Below the pieces are notes generated by a model that was not told the origin of the DNA, did no database searches, and saw only the letters and a program-made list of their open reading frames with translations. From positions 1,116,001 through 1,180,000 of the forward strand of contig NZ_CP110012.1 of assembly GCF_025947365.1 (NCBI RefSeq): a DNA stretch of 64,000 nucleotides, in the 5' to 3' direction. The stretch comes from Flavobacterium sp. N502540. Its GTDB lineage: Bacteria > Bacteroidota > Bacteroidia > Flavobacteriales > Flavobacteriaceae. Below are positions 1 through 8,612 of this stretch, one piece after another. The position numbers and the translations under genes were made by a program. Numbering within the stretch: position 1 is the stretch's first letter; each line of letters starts with the position of its first letter.

Positions 1-252
1 AACAAAGCCTGTAAATTTGAGTTGCTAAATTTTGGATTTGAAGCCATTCAATTCAGAAGAATACAATTCAGCACTGATCTTGAAAACAAAAAGTCACAAC
101 GAGCAATTGAAAAACTAGGAGCAACCAAAGAAGGTCTTTTTAGAAACAATTATATCGATTCGGAAGGAAAAAGCAAAGATGATGTTTATTACAGTATTAT
201 TCCTGAAGACTGGCAAGCAGTTAAAACAAATTACTTTCCTGAATTTATATAG
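1..252 (+). CDS. GNAT family N-acetyltransferase, C-terminal part (5' end outside window)
   Basis: The reading frame is open from base 1, so this is the last 83 codons of a gene that starts upstream. The visible part carries the acetyl-CoA-binding end of a RimJ/RimL-type GNAT fold: a DLENKKSQRAIEKLGA stretch, matching the family pattern in which an Asn/Ser-containing helix precedes 'eKlGF..eG', then GLFRNNYI and a short C-terminal strand. Members transfer an acetyl group from acetyl-CoA to protein N-termini or small amines in the cytoplasm. The substrate cannot be told from this fragment. No operon partner is visible; 64 bases separate it from the next gene. Confidence 0.8.
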   Translation, partial: NKACKFELLNFGFEAIQFRRIQFSTDLENKKSQRAIEKLGATKEGLFRNNYIDSEGKSKDDVYYSIIPEDWQAVKTNYFPEFI

Positions 253-316
253 GAAAAGCGCCTCAACTATTGTGATAGAAAAATGGTATTTTAGCTTCTT
301 CTAAAGTACCTCTTCT

Positions 317-874
317 ATGACTGAATTACAGACTATCTATCAAAGAACGCTAAAATTTGCTGCAAAAAGACATGCTGATCAAAATCAAGTAATTCCCGGA
401 ACCAATTTACCGTATGTTGTTCATTTAAGCAATGTAACCATGGAAATTCTATTTGCTTCGCAAAATACAACGTCTTTTAATACTGCATTTGCAATTCAAA
501 TTGCATTACTCCACGACATTCTTGAAGATACAGCAACTACATTTGAAGAAATTGCAGCGGAATTTGATGAAGAAATCGCTCAGGCTGTCCTGGCACTAAC
601 CAAGAATTCTAAAATACCTAAAGAAGAAAGAATGACCGATAGTCTGGTCCGAATTAAAGCATTATCAAAAGAGGTATGGGCTGTGAAATTAGCTGACAGA
701 ATAACTAATTTACAGGTTCCGCCGGAAAACTGGACTGTGGAAAAGATAAAAGAATATCATAAACAAGCGGTACAAATACTAAATACACTTAAAGGCGGCA
801 ACGCTTATTTAGAAAAAAGACTTTTAGAAAGAATTCAAAATTATTTACTGTATTGCACCGTCGAAAAAGCGTAG
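317..874 (+). CDS. HD-domain phosphohydrolase resembling the SpoT/Mesh1 (p)ppGpp hydrolase domain
   Basis: A 185-residue single-domain protein. It shows the ordered metal-site motifs of the RelA/SpoT hydrolase domain: His36 in PYVVHLSNV, the HD pair His66-Asp67 in ALLHDILEDT, Glu70-Asp71, and Asp127 in VKLADRITNL. There is no synthetase, TGS or ACT domain, so the size fits a small alarmone hydrolase that would remove pyrophosphate from ppGpp, or act on another nucleotide (some Mesh1 relatives act on NADPH). The match to the motifs is direct; the substrate is inferred from family knowledge. The AraC-type gene starts 29 bases after its stop, so the two may be co-transcribed. Confidence 0.75.
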   Translation: MTELQTIYQRTLKFAAKRHADQNQVIPGTNLPYVVHLSNVTMEILFASQNTTSFNTAFAIQIALLHDILEDTATTFEEIAAEFDEEIAQAVLALTKNSKIPKEERMTDSLVRIKALSKEVWAVKLADRITNLQVPPENWTVEKIKEYHKQAVQILNTLKGGNAYLEKRLLERIQNYLLYCTVEKA

Positions 875-903
875 GTCATAACTCATCCAAACATAATCTC
901 AAA

Positions 904-1698
904 ATGAATCTATATTCAGAACATTATGTAAGCGAAAAAAGCGAGCGGTTTGTTACCAAGATCTGGTGTCTGGATAATTACGGTGGCGAAACGACAATTG
1001 AAAACAAACTCGTTTTACCTAACGGCTGTTTCAATCTTGCTATTGTTAGCGGAACCCACATAGAAGTTCACACAAGTAAGCGAAAATACGAGATGAACGA
1101 AGGCTTTTACTTTTGTTCGCAAATGACTAACAAGGTTCTCGTTCACCTAGGGTCTAAAACCAAAGTTACCATCATTCAATTGCAGCCCTGGACGCTTTCG
1201 ATGTTTCCGCAATATGATTTGAGCCATTTTAGCGATTCGATTATCAGGATTAATCGTGAAGAACTTCCCTTTAAAATACAAACGGATGCTGTTACTGAAA
1301 ATTTACTGCAGGCTATAAATGTTTATTTTGAAGAATTGTGTGCTTTACATTCAGAGAAAAATACCATCGAGAAAATCTGCGAGATTATAAAACATCACAA
1401 CGAAGAAATTTCGGTTTCGGAAATTGGGGAGATTTTAAAGGTCTCTCAGCGATTGTTGCAGATGAAGTTTAAAACGGCGACAGGGCTTACGATTAAAAAA
1501 TACATTCAGATTCTGAAGTTCAGAAAATCCGTAGATCAAATGGTGCATTCGAATCCTGAAAAACTCAGTCTGACAGAGGTTGCACTTTACAATAAGTATT
1601 TTGACCAGTCGCATTTTATAAAACAATTTAAAGGAGTCATGAAAACAACTCCAAAAACATTCAACTCCAGTTTGTACTTTCTTTCTAAAAAAAGATAA
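904..1698 (+). CDS. AraC-family transcriptional regulator
   Basis: A 264-residue protein. I use the ATG at 904 rather than the earlier in-frame codon at 853, because that longer version would overlap the upstream HD gene and adds only a low-complexity lead. The N-terminal two thirds contains a DUF6597-like sensing region (LPNGCFNLAIVSGTHIEV). The C-terminal about 95 residues is the double helix-turn-helix: EISVSEIGEILKVSQRLLQM, then SLTEVALYNKYFDQSHFIKQF and the closing TTPKTF, which matches the AraC pattern '..GF.d.shF.r.FK...G.tP..yR'. It should bind DNA, possibly controlling the serine hydrolase that follows 80 bases downstream. The ligand is unknown. Confidence 0.85.
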   Translation: MNLYSEHYVSEKSERFVTKIWCLDNYGGETTIENKLVLPNGCFNLAIVSGTHIEVHTSKRKYEMNEGFYFCSQMTNKVLVHLGSKTKVTIIQLQPWTLSMFPQYDLSHFSDSIIRINREELPFKIQTDAVTENLLQAINVYFEELCALHSEKNTIEKICEIIKHHNEEISVSEIGEILKVSQRLLQMKFKTATGLTIKKYIQILKFRKSVDQMVHSNPEKLSLTEVALYNKYFDQSHFIKQFKGVMKTTPKTFNSSLYFLSKKR

Positions 1699-1749
1699 GA
1701 TTTTCGCATTTGTACAATTTTTAGGTTTTGGATTGCAGTACTATTGCAA

Positions 1750-1762
1750 AATCATCAATCAA
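1750..1762 (+). repeat. Shared 5'-UTR motif, copy 1
   Basis: The 13-base string AATCATCAATCAA lies just upstream of the first serine-hydrolase gene. The same string lies immediately before the start codon of the second one (3649-3661). It may reflect duplication of the gene with its leader, or simply a convergent A-rich translation-initiation region. Confidence 0.4.
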
Positions 1763-1778
1763 TCAAACCAAATATAAA

Positions 1779-3308
1779 ATGAAAATCAATCCATCTATTT
1801 TCCCGTTAAAAGTTTTTTTAATTGGAGTATTACTTTTCCACTCTCAAATCGGGTTTTCTCAGGAAGAAAAAAACTCCGAATTGTATAAGATCATTATGTC
1901 AAGAGACAGTCTTCTTTTTAATGTTGGCTTTAATACCTGTGACATTAGCCAGTTTGAAAATCTTTACAGTGACAGTTTTGAATTTTATCACGACAAGGAC
2001 GGCCCTTCGGATAAGGCTCTTTTTTTAGTCAATCTCAAAAAAGGCTTATGTAAATCGGTTGAAACTTACAAAGCCAGAAGATACCTGGTTCCTGGCAGCA
2101 CCGAAGTTTATCCGTTATATCAAAAAGGCGTGTTATATGGTGCCATACAAATGGGAATTCATCAGTTTTACGAAAAATCAGCAGGAAAAAATGAATCTTT
2201 TGCAGACGTGAAGGAGAAATTTGGCAGCACTGCACGATTTACTCATCTATGGATTTTAGAAAATGGTGATTGGAAACTTAAAAGATCTCTTAGCTACGAT
2301 CATCAGGAGACCAATACAGCGGGTACCAAATCGGATATTTTTGACAACGATGCTGCCATTAAAAAATGGCTGGTACAAAACAATATTCCGGCACTGGGAA
2401 TTGGTCTGATCAATGATGGGAAACTACAGGAAGTAAAAGTCTTTGGTGAACTTAAAAAAGGAGTTGCAGCACCTTATAATACCATTTGGAATGTTGCTTC
2501 TCTGACTAAGCCAATTACTGCAATGGTCACTTTAAAATTAGTAAGTTCCGGAAAATGGGATCTCGACGAGCCTCTATACAAATACTGGACAGATCCGGAT
2601 ATTGCAAATGATCCTAATACAAAATTACTAACGACTCGAATTGTCTTAAGTCATCAAACCGGTTTTCCGAATTGGAGATTTATGAACAAATCAGGCAAAC
2701 TGGATTTTAAATTTAAACCCGGAACAAAATACCAATATTCGGGAGAAGGTTTAGAGTATTTGAGAAGGGCCTTAGAGAAGAAATTTCACAAAACGCTGGA
2801 TCAGTTAGCCAGTGAATTGGTTTTTAGACCTCTAAAAATGAACGACACTCAGTTGGTCTGGAACGATAAAATTGATTTATCCAGATATGCCATTGGTTAC
2901 GACAATAAAGGGAATGCTTATGAACCTACTAAAAACAAAACTGCAAATGCTGCCGATGATTTACTAACGACTATTGAAGATTACGGAACATTTTTATGCA
3001 GCGTGATGAACAGCGATGGATTGAGCAAAAAAGTTTTTGAAGACATGACTTCCCATCAGGTTCAAACCAAAAAAAACAAGTACTTCGGACTGGGTTTTGA
3101 AATTTATGATTTAGGAAATAACGATTATGCCTTATCGCATGGTGGGGCTGACAATGGGGTTCAGACAATTTTCCTGTTACTTCCAAAAACCAAACAAGGT
3201 CTGATTATTTTCACCAATGTTGATGATGGATATAAGGTTTACGAAAAAATCCTTACACATTATATGGGTGAAAAAGGGAAGAAAATAATTGAAATTGAAA
3301 CCAAGTAA
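1779..3308 (+). CDS. Secreted serine hydrolase: SnoaL/NTF2-like domain fused to a beta-lactamase-fold domain
   Basis: About 509 residues from the ATG at 1779, which begins a good signal peptide (KVFLIGVLLFHSQIGFSQ); the earlier frame start at 1728 would place 17 residues before it. After the signal comes an NTF2/DUF4440-like region of about 140 residues (FNTCDISQFENLYSDSFEFY... FTHLWILENGDWKLKRSLSYDH). A class C beta-lactamase/DD-peptidase-like domain follows. Its Ser241-x-x-Lys244 is in ASLTKP. The second motif is Tyr320-Ser-Gly rather than the usual Tyr-x-Asn, and the third is His454-Gly-Gly. Such proteins act in the periplasm or on the surface as esterases or peptidases; the substrate is unknown. 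The YSG variant is a point of doubt about activity. Confidence 0.85.
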   Translation: MKINPSIFPLKVFLIGVLLFHSQIGFSQEEKNSELYKIIMSRDSLLFNVGFNTCDISQFENLYSDSFEFYHDKDGPSDKALFLVNLKKGLCKSVETYKARRYLVPGSTEVYPLYQKGVLYGAIQMGIHQFYEKSAGKNESFADVKEKFGSTARFTHLWILENGDWKLKRSLSYDHQETNTAGTKSDIFDNDAAIKKWLVQNNIPALGIGLINDGKLQEVKVFGELKKGVAAPYNTIWNVASLTKPITAMVTLKLVSSGKWDLDEPLYKYWTDPDIANDPNTKLLTTRIVLSHQTGFPNWRFMNKSGKLDFKFKPGTKYQYSGEGLEYLRRALEKKFHKTLDQLASELVFRPLKMNDTQLVWNDKIDLSRYAIGYDNKGNAYEPTKNKTANAADDLLTTIEDYGTFLCSVMNSDGLSKKVFEDMTSHQVQTKKNKYFGLGFEIYDLGNNDYALSHGGADNGVQTIFLLLPKTKQGLIIFTNVDDGYKVYEKILTHYMGEKGKKIIEIETK

Positions 3309-3662
3309 ATCTTAATTCAAAAAGTGATGTGTACAAAATCATTATTCGAAAATCTATGATAAAACTATGTATTCTTATTGTGTTATTTTTAAGTAAAGTT
3401 CTATTTGCATAAACAATTATTGGTTTAAAAGAAATTTGTTAGTTATGAGCATAGGCCTTTATATAGTAGTTCCTGGCAGTTCTCGGTCTATGCTCTCCCG
3501 CAAGAGTGTTAAGAAAAAGATAAAAAAAGGATTGATCCTGAAACCTAATTGAAATTTCGTCGTCTAACTAAAGACAACGACATAATCCTGAACAGATTAA
3601 AGAGTTTCAATCATCAAATCAAAAATCAATCACTGATTTACTAACCTTAATCATCAATCAAC
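3309..3662. other. Intergenic stretch of 354 bases without a recognisable gene
   Basis: No ORF of any merit on either strand. It contains an interrupted inverted repeat, GAGCATAG (3447-3454) and CTATGCTC (3488-3495), separated by 33 bases, with no clear T-run after it. The part near 3548-3580 (CGTCGTCTAACTAAAGACAACGAC) also folds weakly on itself. The last 14 bases carry the AATCATCAATCAA motif shared with 1750-1762. It probably holds the terminator of the upstream gene and the promoter of the next, but I cannot place either. Confidence 0.4.
3649..3661 (+). repeat. Shared 5'-UTR motif, copy 2
   Basis: AATCATCAATCAA directly before the ATG at 3663, identical to 1750-1762 upstream of the other serine hydrolase. 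Confidence 0.4.
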
Positions 3663-5126
3663 ATGCAAAAACCAATCAAACTAGTTGTTCTCAGCGTTAT
3701 TCTACTATTTTTCGCTTTGAACATTACCTCCGCACAGGACAAAGCGAAACAAATTGACCAATTATTAACTACCTATAATCAATATGGTCAATTTAATGGT
3801 TCGGCACTGGTTGCCGAAAATGGAAAGGTAATTTTTAAAAAAGGTTTTGGCTCAGCCAATATGGAATGGGATATTCCGAATCAGCCTGATACCAAATTCA
3901 GATTGGGCTCGATCACCAAACAATTTACTGCTTTTTTAATCTTAAAATTAGTGGATGACGGAAAACTAAAACTGGACGTTCCTATCACTACTTACTTACC
4001 GGATTACCCTAAAGAAACCGGCGACAAAATAACACTTCATCACTTACTTACGCATACCTCAGGAATTCCAAATTATACTGCTACACCAAATTTCCTTAGA
4101 GATAAAAGCCGTAATCCTTATACTCCGGAAGACTTTGTAAAAACATTTAATAAATTGCCTCTGGAATTTAAACCGGGCGAAAAATTCAACTACAGTAATT
4201 CCGGATATTTCCTCTTGGGGTATATTATCGAAAAAGTTACCGGTAAAACCTACGAACAATATTTACAGGAAACTATTCTTACTCCTTTAAAAATGGTAAA
4301 TACAGGTTTTGATCATAGTGAAGTTATCCTTAAAAACAGAGCTGCGGGTTATGAAAAACAAGGCAAAAATTTTGTCAATTCTTCTTTCATTGACATGAGT
4401 ATTCCATATGCGGCGGGATCTTTATATTCTACTGTCGAAGATTTGTACTTATGGGATCAGGCACTTTACACCACTAAATTGCTTTCAGAGAAATCTATGG
4501 AGTCTCTTTTTAAACCGTATATAAAAGCCTGGGGAGATTTTTACAGTTACGGATGGTTTATTTCAGAAGCTAATAATGGCAGTAAAGATAAACTGAAAGT
4601 TACGGAGCACGGTGGAGGAATTAACGGATTTAACACGCTCATATCACGTGTTCCTGCCGATAAAATTCTAGTCGTTTTACTTAACAATACAGGTAACACT
4701 GTTTTGGGCGAAATGAACACTGCTATTCGTGCTATTTTATACAACCAGCCTTATAAACCTGCCAGAAAATCATTAGCAGCCGATTTGTTAGATATTTTCT
4801 CTACAAAAGGTGTCACAGCCGGAATTGACACTTATAAAAAGCTAAAGAATGATCCCACTTTTGTTATTAAAGAAAACGATATGAACGAAGCCGGCTATCA
4901 ATTGCTGCAAAGCGGAAAAAAGAAAGAAGCTATTGAAGTTTTTAAAATGAATGCGGAGACTTTTCCAAAATCCGGAAATGTGTATGATAGTTTAGGGGAA
5001 GCCTATTTGGCTGATGGGGACAGAAAACTTGCGATTGCAAATTATTCCAAATCAGTTGAACTGGATCCTTCAAATGAAAACGGGAAAAAGGTCTTAGAAG
5101 AAATTTCCAAAAACAAAACGAAATAA
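3663..5126 (+). CDS. Secreted serine hydrolase (beta-lactamase/PBP4-like fold) with C-terminal TPR
   Basis: 487 residues with a signal peptide (VVLSVILLFFALNITSAQ). All three active-site motifs of the beta-lactamase-related family are intact: Ser83-Ile-Thr-Lys86, Tyr177-Ser-Asn179 and His316-Gly-Gly318. The final about 100 residues form tetratricopeptide-like helices (EAGYQLLQSGKKKEAIEVF, VYDSLGEAYLADGDRKLAI, ASVEL-type ending), as in many Bacteroidota serine hydrolases. It is presumably periplasmic or outer-membrane associated and cleaves an ester or a D-amino peptide; the substrate is unknown. It lies next to another member of the fold (1779-3308) but the two differ in domain make-up, so they are not simple duplicates. 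A clear terminator follows at 5153. Confidence 0.9.
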   Translation: MQKPIKLVVLSVILLFFALNITSAQDKAKQIDQLLTTYNQYGQFNGSALVAENGKVIFKKGFGSANMEWDIPNQPDTKFRLGSITKQFTAFLILKLVDDGKLKLDVPITTYLPDYPKETGDKITLHHLLTHTSGIPNYTATPNFLRDKSRNPYTPEDFVKTFNKLPLEFKPGEKFNYSNSGYFLLGYIIEKVTGKTYEQYLQETILTPLKMVNTGFDHSEVILKNRAAGYEKQGKNFVNSSFIDMSIPYAAGSLYSTVEDLYLWDQALYTTKLLSEKSMESLFKPYIKAWGDFYSYGWFISEANNGSKDKLKVTEHGGGINGFNTLISRVPADKILVVLLNNTGNTVLGEMNTAIRAILYNQPYKPARKSLAADLLDIFSTKGVTAGIDTYKKLKNDPTFVIKENDMNEAGYQLLQSGKKKEAIEVFKMNAETFPKSGNVYDSLGEAYLADGDRKLAIANYSKSVELDPSNENGKKVLEEISKNKTK

Positions 5127-5152
5127 TTCTCAGCAAACCTCTATAAAAAACT

Positions 5153-5194
5153 CTGCTAAAATTGATTTTGAATCAGTTTTAGCAGCTTTTTTTT
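5153..5194 (+). terminator. Intrinsic terminator after the serine hydrolase gene
   Basis: A 15-base stem CTGCTAAAATTGATT / AATCAGTTTTAGCAG with one G-U pair and a short TTG loop, followed by C and eight T residues. Confidence 0.85.
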
Positions 5195-5330
5195 GTTACA
5201 ATTTCTAACAGTCACATTCGATAATTTAGCATTAAAAGAACTATTTTAGCGCTGCCCAAAAAAACAAAAGTAAACCCTCAAATCAACGTGATTTACAACA
5301 AGAACTGTTGTGAACTGTTTTTATTAACCT

Positions 5331-5774
5331 ATGAAAAAATTAAAGACACAAACTCTTTTAGTACTCGTACTATGCCTGTTTATTCCGCTTATCGGTAATG
5401 CCCAAACCTCAACCAAGACCGTCCCGATGCCCAGTCAGCAAAACAAAATTATCATTGATAAAATTGTCGAAGCTGCCCGTTACAAAAATTATGTGACTGA
5501 TTTTTGCCTGGCAACTATTAGCGAAGCTGCCCTTAAAGAAAAATGGAACGATCAAAAAACGATTGAAATAACGGAGAGTATCGACTACAAAAACTTCCGG
5601 GACGCCGTTTATAATATATTTGCTTTTTATAATGAAATAGAATTGGAAACACTTTTAAAAACCTATCAGCAAGATACTGCCTATCAAACAACCAATGTCA
5701 TGGTCACCAACGATGCGCTGGGTTATAATCTCGAAATATTTGCAAATGATATTGTTCGGGGGAGGTATAAGTAG
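5331..5774 (+). CDS. Small secreted protein of unknown function
   Basis: 147 residues beginning with a signal peptide (LLVLVLCLFIPLIGNAQ). The mature part is short, mostly helical in character, and contains KIVEAARYKNYVTDFC and a Tyr/Asp-rich end. I do not recognise a family. It stands alone between a terminator upstream and a repeat-rich region downstream. Codon use matches its neighbours. Confidence 0.6.
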   Translation: MKKLKTQTLLVLVLCLFIPLIGNAQTSTKTVPMPSQQNKIIIDKIVEAARYKNYVTDFCLATISEAALKEKWNDQKTIEITESIDYKNFRDAVYNIFAFYNEIELETLLKTYQQDTAYQTTNVMVTNDALGYNLEIFANDIVRGRYK

Positions 5775-6105
5775 GTTCAGAGTTGCAAAGGCCCAGAGTG
5801 ACAGAGGTTCTTTTTAGGTTGTGAGGCTCTGAGGTTCTAAGTTGCTAAGGTTTTAATCTTTGTCAAAGCTTACACTTTGACAAAGATGTAATCATAAAAA
5901 CGCAAAAGAAACTTTGCGAATCTTTGCGAAAAGACTTTGCGCACTTTGCGGTAAAACCAGCAATCCTAAAACTAAAAAACTATTTCCCGGCAGGTATAAG
6001 TGAAATGTTGAATGTGAAATGTGAAATGTAAAACTTGGAACTTCAAACTTGAAACTTCAAACTTGAAACTTCAAACTTGAAACCTGAAACTTGAAACCAA
6101 AAGCA
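5775..6105. repeat. Repeat-rich intergenic region with a 13-bp hairpin and 14-bp tandem repeats
   Basis: No gene. From left to right: a copy of the dispersed 'ggctctgaggttctaagttgctaagg' family (5824-5850); a perfect 13-bp inverted repeat ATCTTTGTCAAAG / CTTTGACAAAGAT at 5856-5868 and 5875-5887 (6-base loop); several 'ctttgcg' units (5910-5952); and four tandem 14-mers at 6041-6096 of the form CTTCAAACTTGAAA, the last beginning CCTGAAAC. These look like flavobacterial intergenic repeats accumulated between convergent genes. The 13-bp hairpin may also end transcription. Confidence 0.7.
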
Positions 6106-6121
6106 CTACTTCGCTTTTGGT
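6097..6121 (-). terminator. Possible hairpin over the stop codon of the acylase gene
   Basis: CCAAAAGC (6097-6104) pairs with GCTTTTGG (6114-6121). On the minus strand the stop codon lies in the loop and the stem is followed by TTTC. The T-run is weak, so terminator function is uncertain. Confidence 0.35.
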
Positions 6122-8496
6122 TTCAAAACTAATTTGGTGGATGTTTTTATAATCTCTTCTTTGTTCAGTTTCATCTTTCTGAATTTACCGGCATTGTACA
6201 TCTCGGCCTGATCGTCATAATGTTTACTGAACGGATTACCCGATTGTCCTGTTGGCAAAATACTCCAGCTATTTTCGATATCAGAAAAATCAACTACTCT
6301 TCTGGTTGATGGTCCGCCTTTTACGTGATACTTTCCTTCTTTATTGAATCCGAAAAACTGATTGTTTATTACTTCATTCGATCCCGGAGCTGCAAATGGC
6401 CCTACATTAAACAAACTGCGCAAAGCTGCTACTTTCCCCAAAGGATGTTCATGTTCAACGGTGTGTGCTTTACCCCAGTTCCAATCTGCGACCTGATTTC
6501 CAAATTGTTCCTGAAGTTCCACTATTGCTTCATGGAAGGATTTTGAAACAATATCGCTTCTGGTTTCTTTTACGTTCTTGGTTTTGATGTTGTCCCACCA
6601 AACGGAATTTTCATTCTGAATTTGTCTTGCAATGATTTGTTTCCCCAGTGAGGTATCAAGATACAAACTGAAGTTATCGGCTCCCATCTCATCTTCAAAA
6701 GTATTTTTCAGATACAGATAAACCCATTTATTGTAAATCGTTGGTCCAACATCCTCCGTATTATTGGTTCCTTTCCATGATTGCAAAGCATTTATTGCTT
6801 CTTTTTCTTCTGCTGAAAGCGAACTTCCGGCTACAGTCGAAATTAAACGCTGCACCACTCCCGGTGAAACTAGTGAAGTATTATCAAAAATCATCTTACT
6901 GATGGCTTCTTTATCCCAATCTGATTTTGCATCCATCAAACCTGAAATTCTTTTGGCACGATCCTCTGGCAAATAATATCCCGGATATAAAAAGCCATCA
7001 ATAGCCTCAGGCTGATTGTTGGCAGAATACACATAACCCCATTTTGGATTCTCGGCACAAGGATTCTTCGAAAAATCTAAATGTTCTTTAATATCGTCTT
7101 TGCCACTGGCACCGTCCAAAATAAGAAAAGTATTCACTCCCTTATCATGTTTATAAAGTGCTCCGGTTGCCCACCATGCCACATTTCCTTTAGCATCACC
7201 ATACATCACATTCAAACCCGGTGCCGCTACAAGCGAAACTGCTTTTCTGAAATCGTCTTTATTTTTAGCATGCGAAAGTCCGTAAACGGCATCTAAAATC
7301 TGGATGGGTTGTTGTGTATAGACCCACGACATTGCAATAGGATTCTTTTTTCCTAAACGATCCAGCACATCATTCATGATAGGCCCGTGGCGGCTTGATT
7401 TAACCGTCAAAACCACATCTGACGTATCTTTTACTTTTATCGTTTTTTTAATCGACGTATAAGCTGCAAAACCCGTTGGCGTCTGATATTGGTTAGAATC
7501 ACCTTCTTTATTTCTTTCCTGATAAAAATCGATATCATCATTCTCGAACATTGTCAGTCCGTAAGCATAATTGCGGTTGTGTGCCAATAACGGATACGGT
7601 GTTCCGGCCAGATAACAACCGTACAATTCGAAATCCGGTGTTACCAAATGTGCTTCATACCAGGTCCCAGGCTGTGAAAAGCTAATATGCGGATCATTCG
7701 CAAAAATCACTTTTCCACTTTTCGTTTTAGTGGGTCCCGCAACCCAGCTGTTACTTCCCACAAAAGGAGGAATAAGTGAATTCTCCAGCAATGCCGCTAC
7801 TGACTTTGAAATGGTGGCATATTCTTCGATATTCTCTTTTGAGTTTTTGATCCTGGTGGTATTAAACTCCCCCTCGATCCCTAAATCTTTTAAATATGCA
7901 ACGCCGTATTTATCACGAATAAAAGTTAATAAAGGATCTGTTTTTTGTGCCATTGCAAAACTAAAAGACATATAACCAAAAATATTATACACGTCTTTTA
8001 TGGTAAATTTTTCTTTTTTCACTCCTACCAGGGTAAACTCAATCGGCGTTACTCCCTCTTCCATGTACTGATTTATCCCGTCCAGATAAGCCATGGTCAT
8101 TTTATAACTCTGACTGTTCGGATCTAATTTTGCTATCGCTTTTGCCGAAGTTTCTTCTATACCGATTCCGGAGAAAAATTTATCATTTTTTAGTGCAACC
8201 GATCCAAAGATTTCCGATAATCTTCCGGGTGCAATTCTTCGAAGTAATTCCATTTGCCATAATCGTTCCTGCGCATGAACATAACCAAGTGCCGTCATCG
8301 CGTCCTTTTCAGAATCGGCATAAATATGAGGCACTCCAAAATCATCAAAATACACCGTGGTTTCTTTCTGGAGATTCTTCAACTGTACTTCACCTTCGTA
8401 TTTAGGCTTCAGATGAAAGATGTAGGCACAAAGACCAATTCCAAGAATAACAATCAATACCAATAAAACCAGCAGAATTTTTTTAATTTTTCTCAT
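6106..8496 (-). CDS. Penicillin acylase family protein (N-terminal-nucleophile amidase)
   Basis: 796 residues with an N-terminal membrane/signal segment (residues 5-27). Family members are made as a precursor that cuts itself to expose a serine as the N-terminal nucleophile of the beta chain. The cleavage site is visible as FVGSNSWVAGP, with Ser248 the predicted nucleophile in SNSWVAG (the E. coli enzyme has SNMWVIG). The alpha region has the typical GVPHIYADSEKDAMTALGYVHAQERLWQ pattern in residues 54-81. It would act in the periplasm on N-acyl amides such as acyl-homoserine lactones or acylated peptides; the substrate cannot be told. Divergent from the AsmA-like gene at 8613, sharing a 116-base promoter region. 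Confidence 0.93.
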   Translation of the reverse strand: MRKIKKILLVLLVLIVILGIGLCAYIFHLKPKYEGEVQLKNLQKETTVYFDDFGVPHIYADSEKDAMTALGYVHAQERLWQMELLRRIAPGRLSEIFGSVALKNDKFFSGIGIEETSAKAIAKLDPNSQSYKMTMAYLDGINQYMEEGVTPIEFTLVGVKKEKFTIKDVYNIFGYMSFSFAMAQKTDPLLTFIRDKYGVAYLKDLGIEGEFNTTRIKNSKENIEEYATISKSVAALLENSLIPPFVGSNSWVAGPTKTKSGKVIFANDPHISFSQPGTWYEAHLVTPDFELYGCYLAGTPYPLLAHNRNYAYGLTMFENDDIDFYQERNKEGDSNQYQTPTGFAAYTSIKKTIKVKDTSDVVLTVKSSRHGPIMNDVLDRLGKKNPIAMSWVYTQQPIQILDAVYGLSHAKNKDDFRKAVSLVAAPGLNVMYGDAKGNVAWWATGALYKHDKGVNTFLILDGASGKDDIKEHLDFSKNPCAENPKWGYVYSANNQPEAIDGFLYPGYYLPEDRAKRISGLMDAKSDWDKEAISKMIFDNTSLVSPGVVQRLISTVAGSSLSAEEKEAINALQSWKGTNNTEDVGPTIYNKWVYLYLKNTFEDEMGADNFSLYLDTSLGKQIIARQIQNENSVWWDNIKTKNVKETRSDIVSKSFHEAIVELQEQFGNQVADWNWGKAHTVEHEHPLGKVAALRSLFNVGPFAAPGSNEVINNQFFGFNKEGKYHVKGGPSTRRVVDFSDIENSWSILPTGQSGNPFSKHYDDQAEMYNAGKFRKMKLNKEEIIKTSTKLVLKPKAK

Positions 8497-8612
8497 ATTT
8501 ATGAAACGTATAATGATAAATGATTTTGCAATGATGTAACTTAAATTTAAAATCCTGTAAGAAACATCTCTTTTAAAAGTCTAAATTTATGTATTTAAAA
8601 TCAATACTATAA

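Noticed and set aside
853..903. Upstream extension of the AraC-type gene
   Set aside because: It overlaps the end of the HD gene, is low complexity, and the ATG at 904 begins a normal domain start.
6041..6096. CRISPR-like array
   Set aside because: The 14-base units are directly tandem without spacers, and no cas gene is near.
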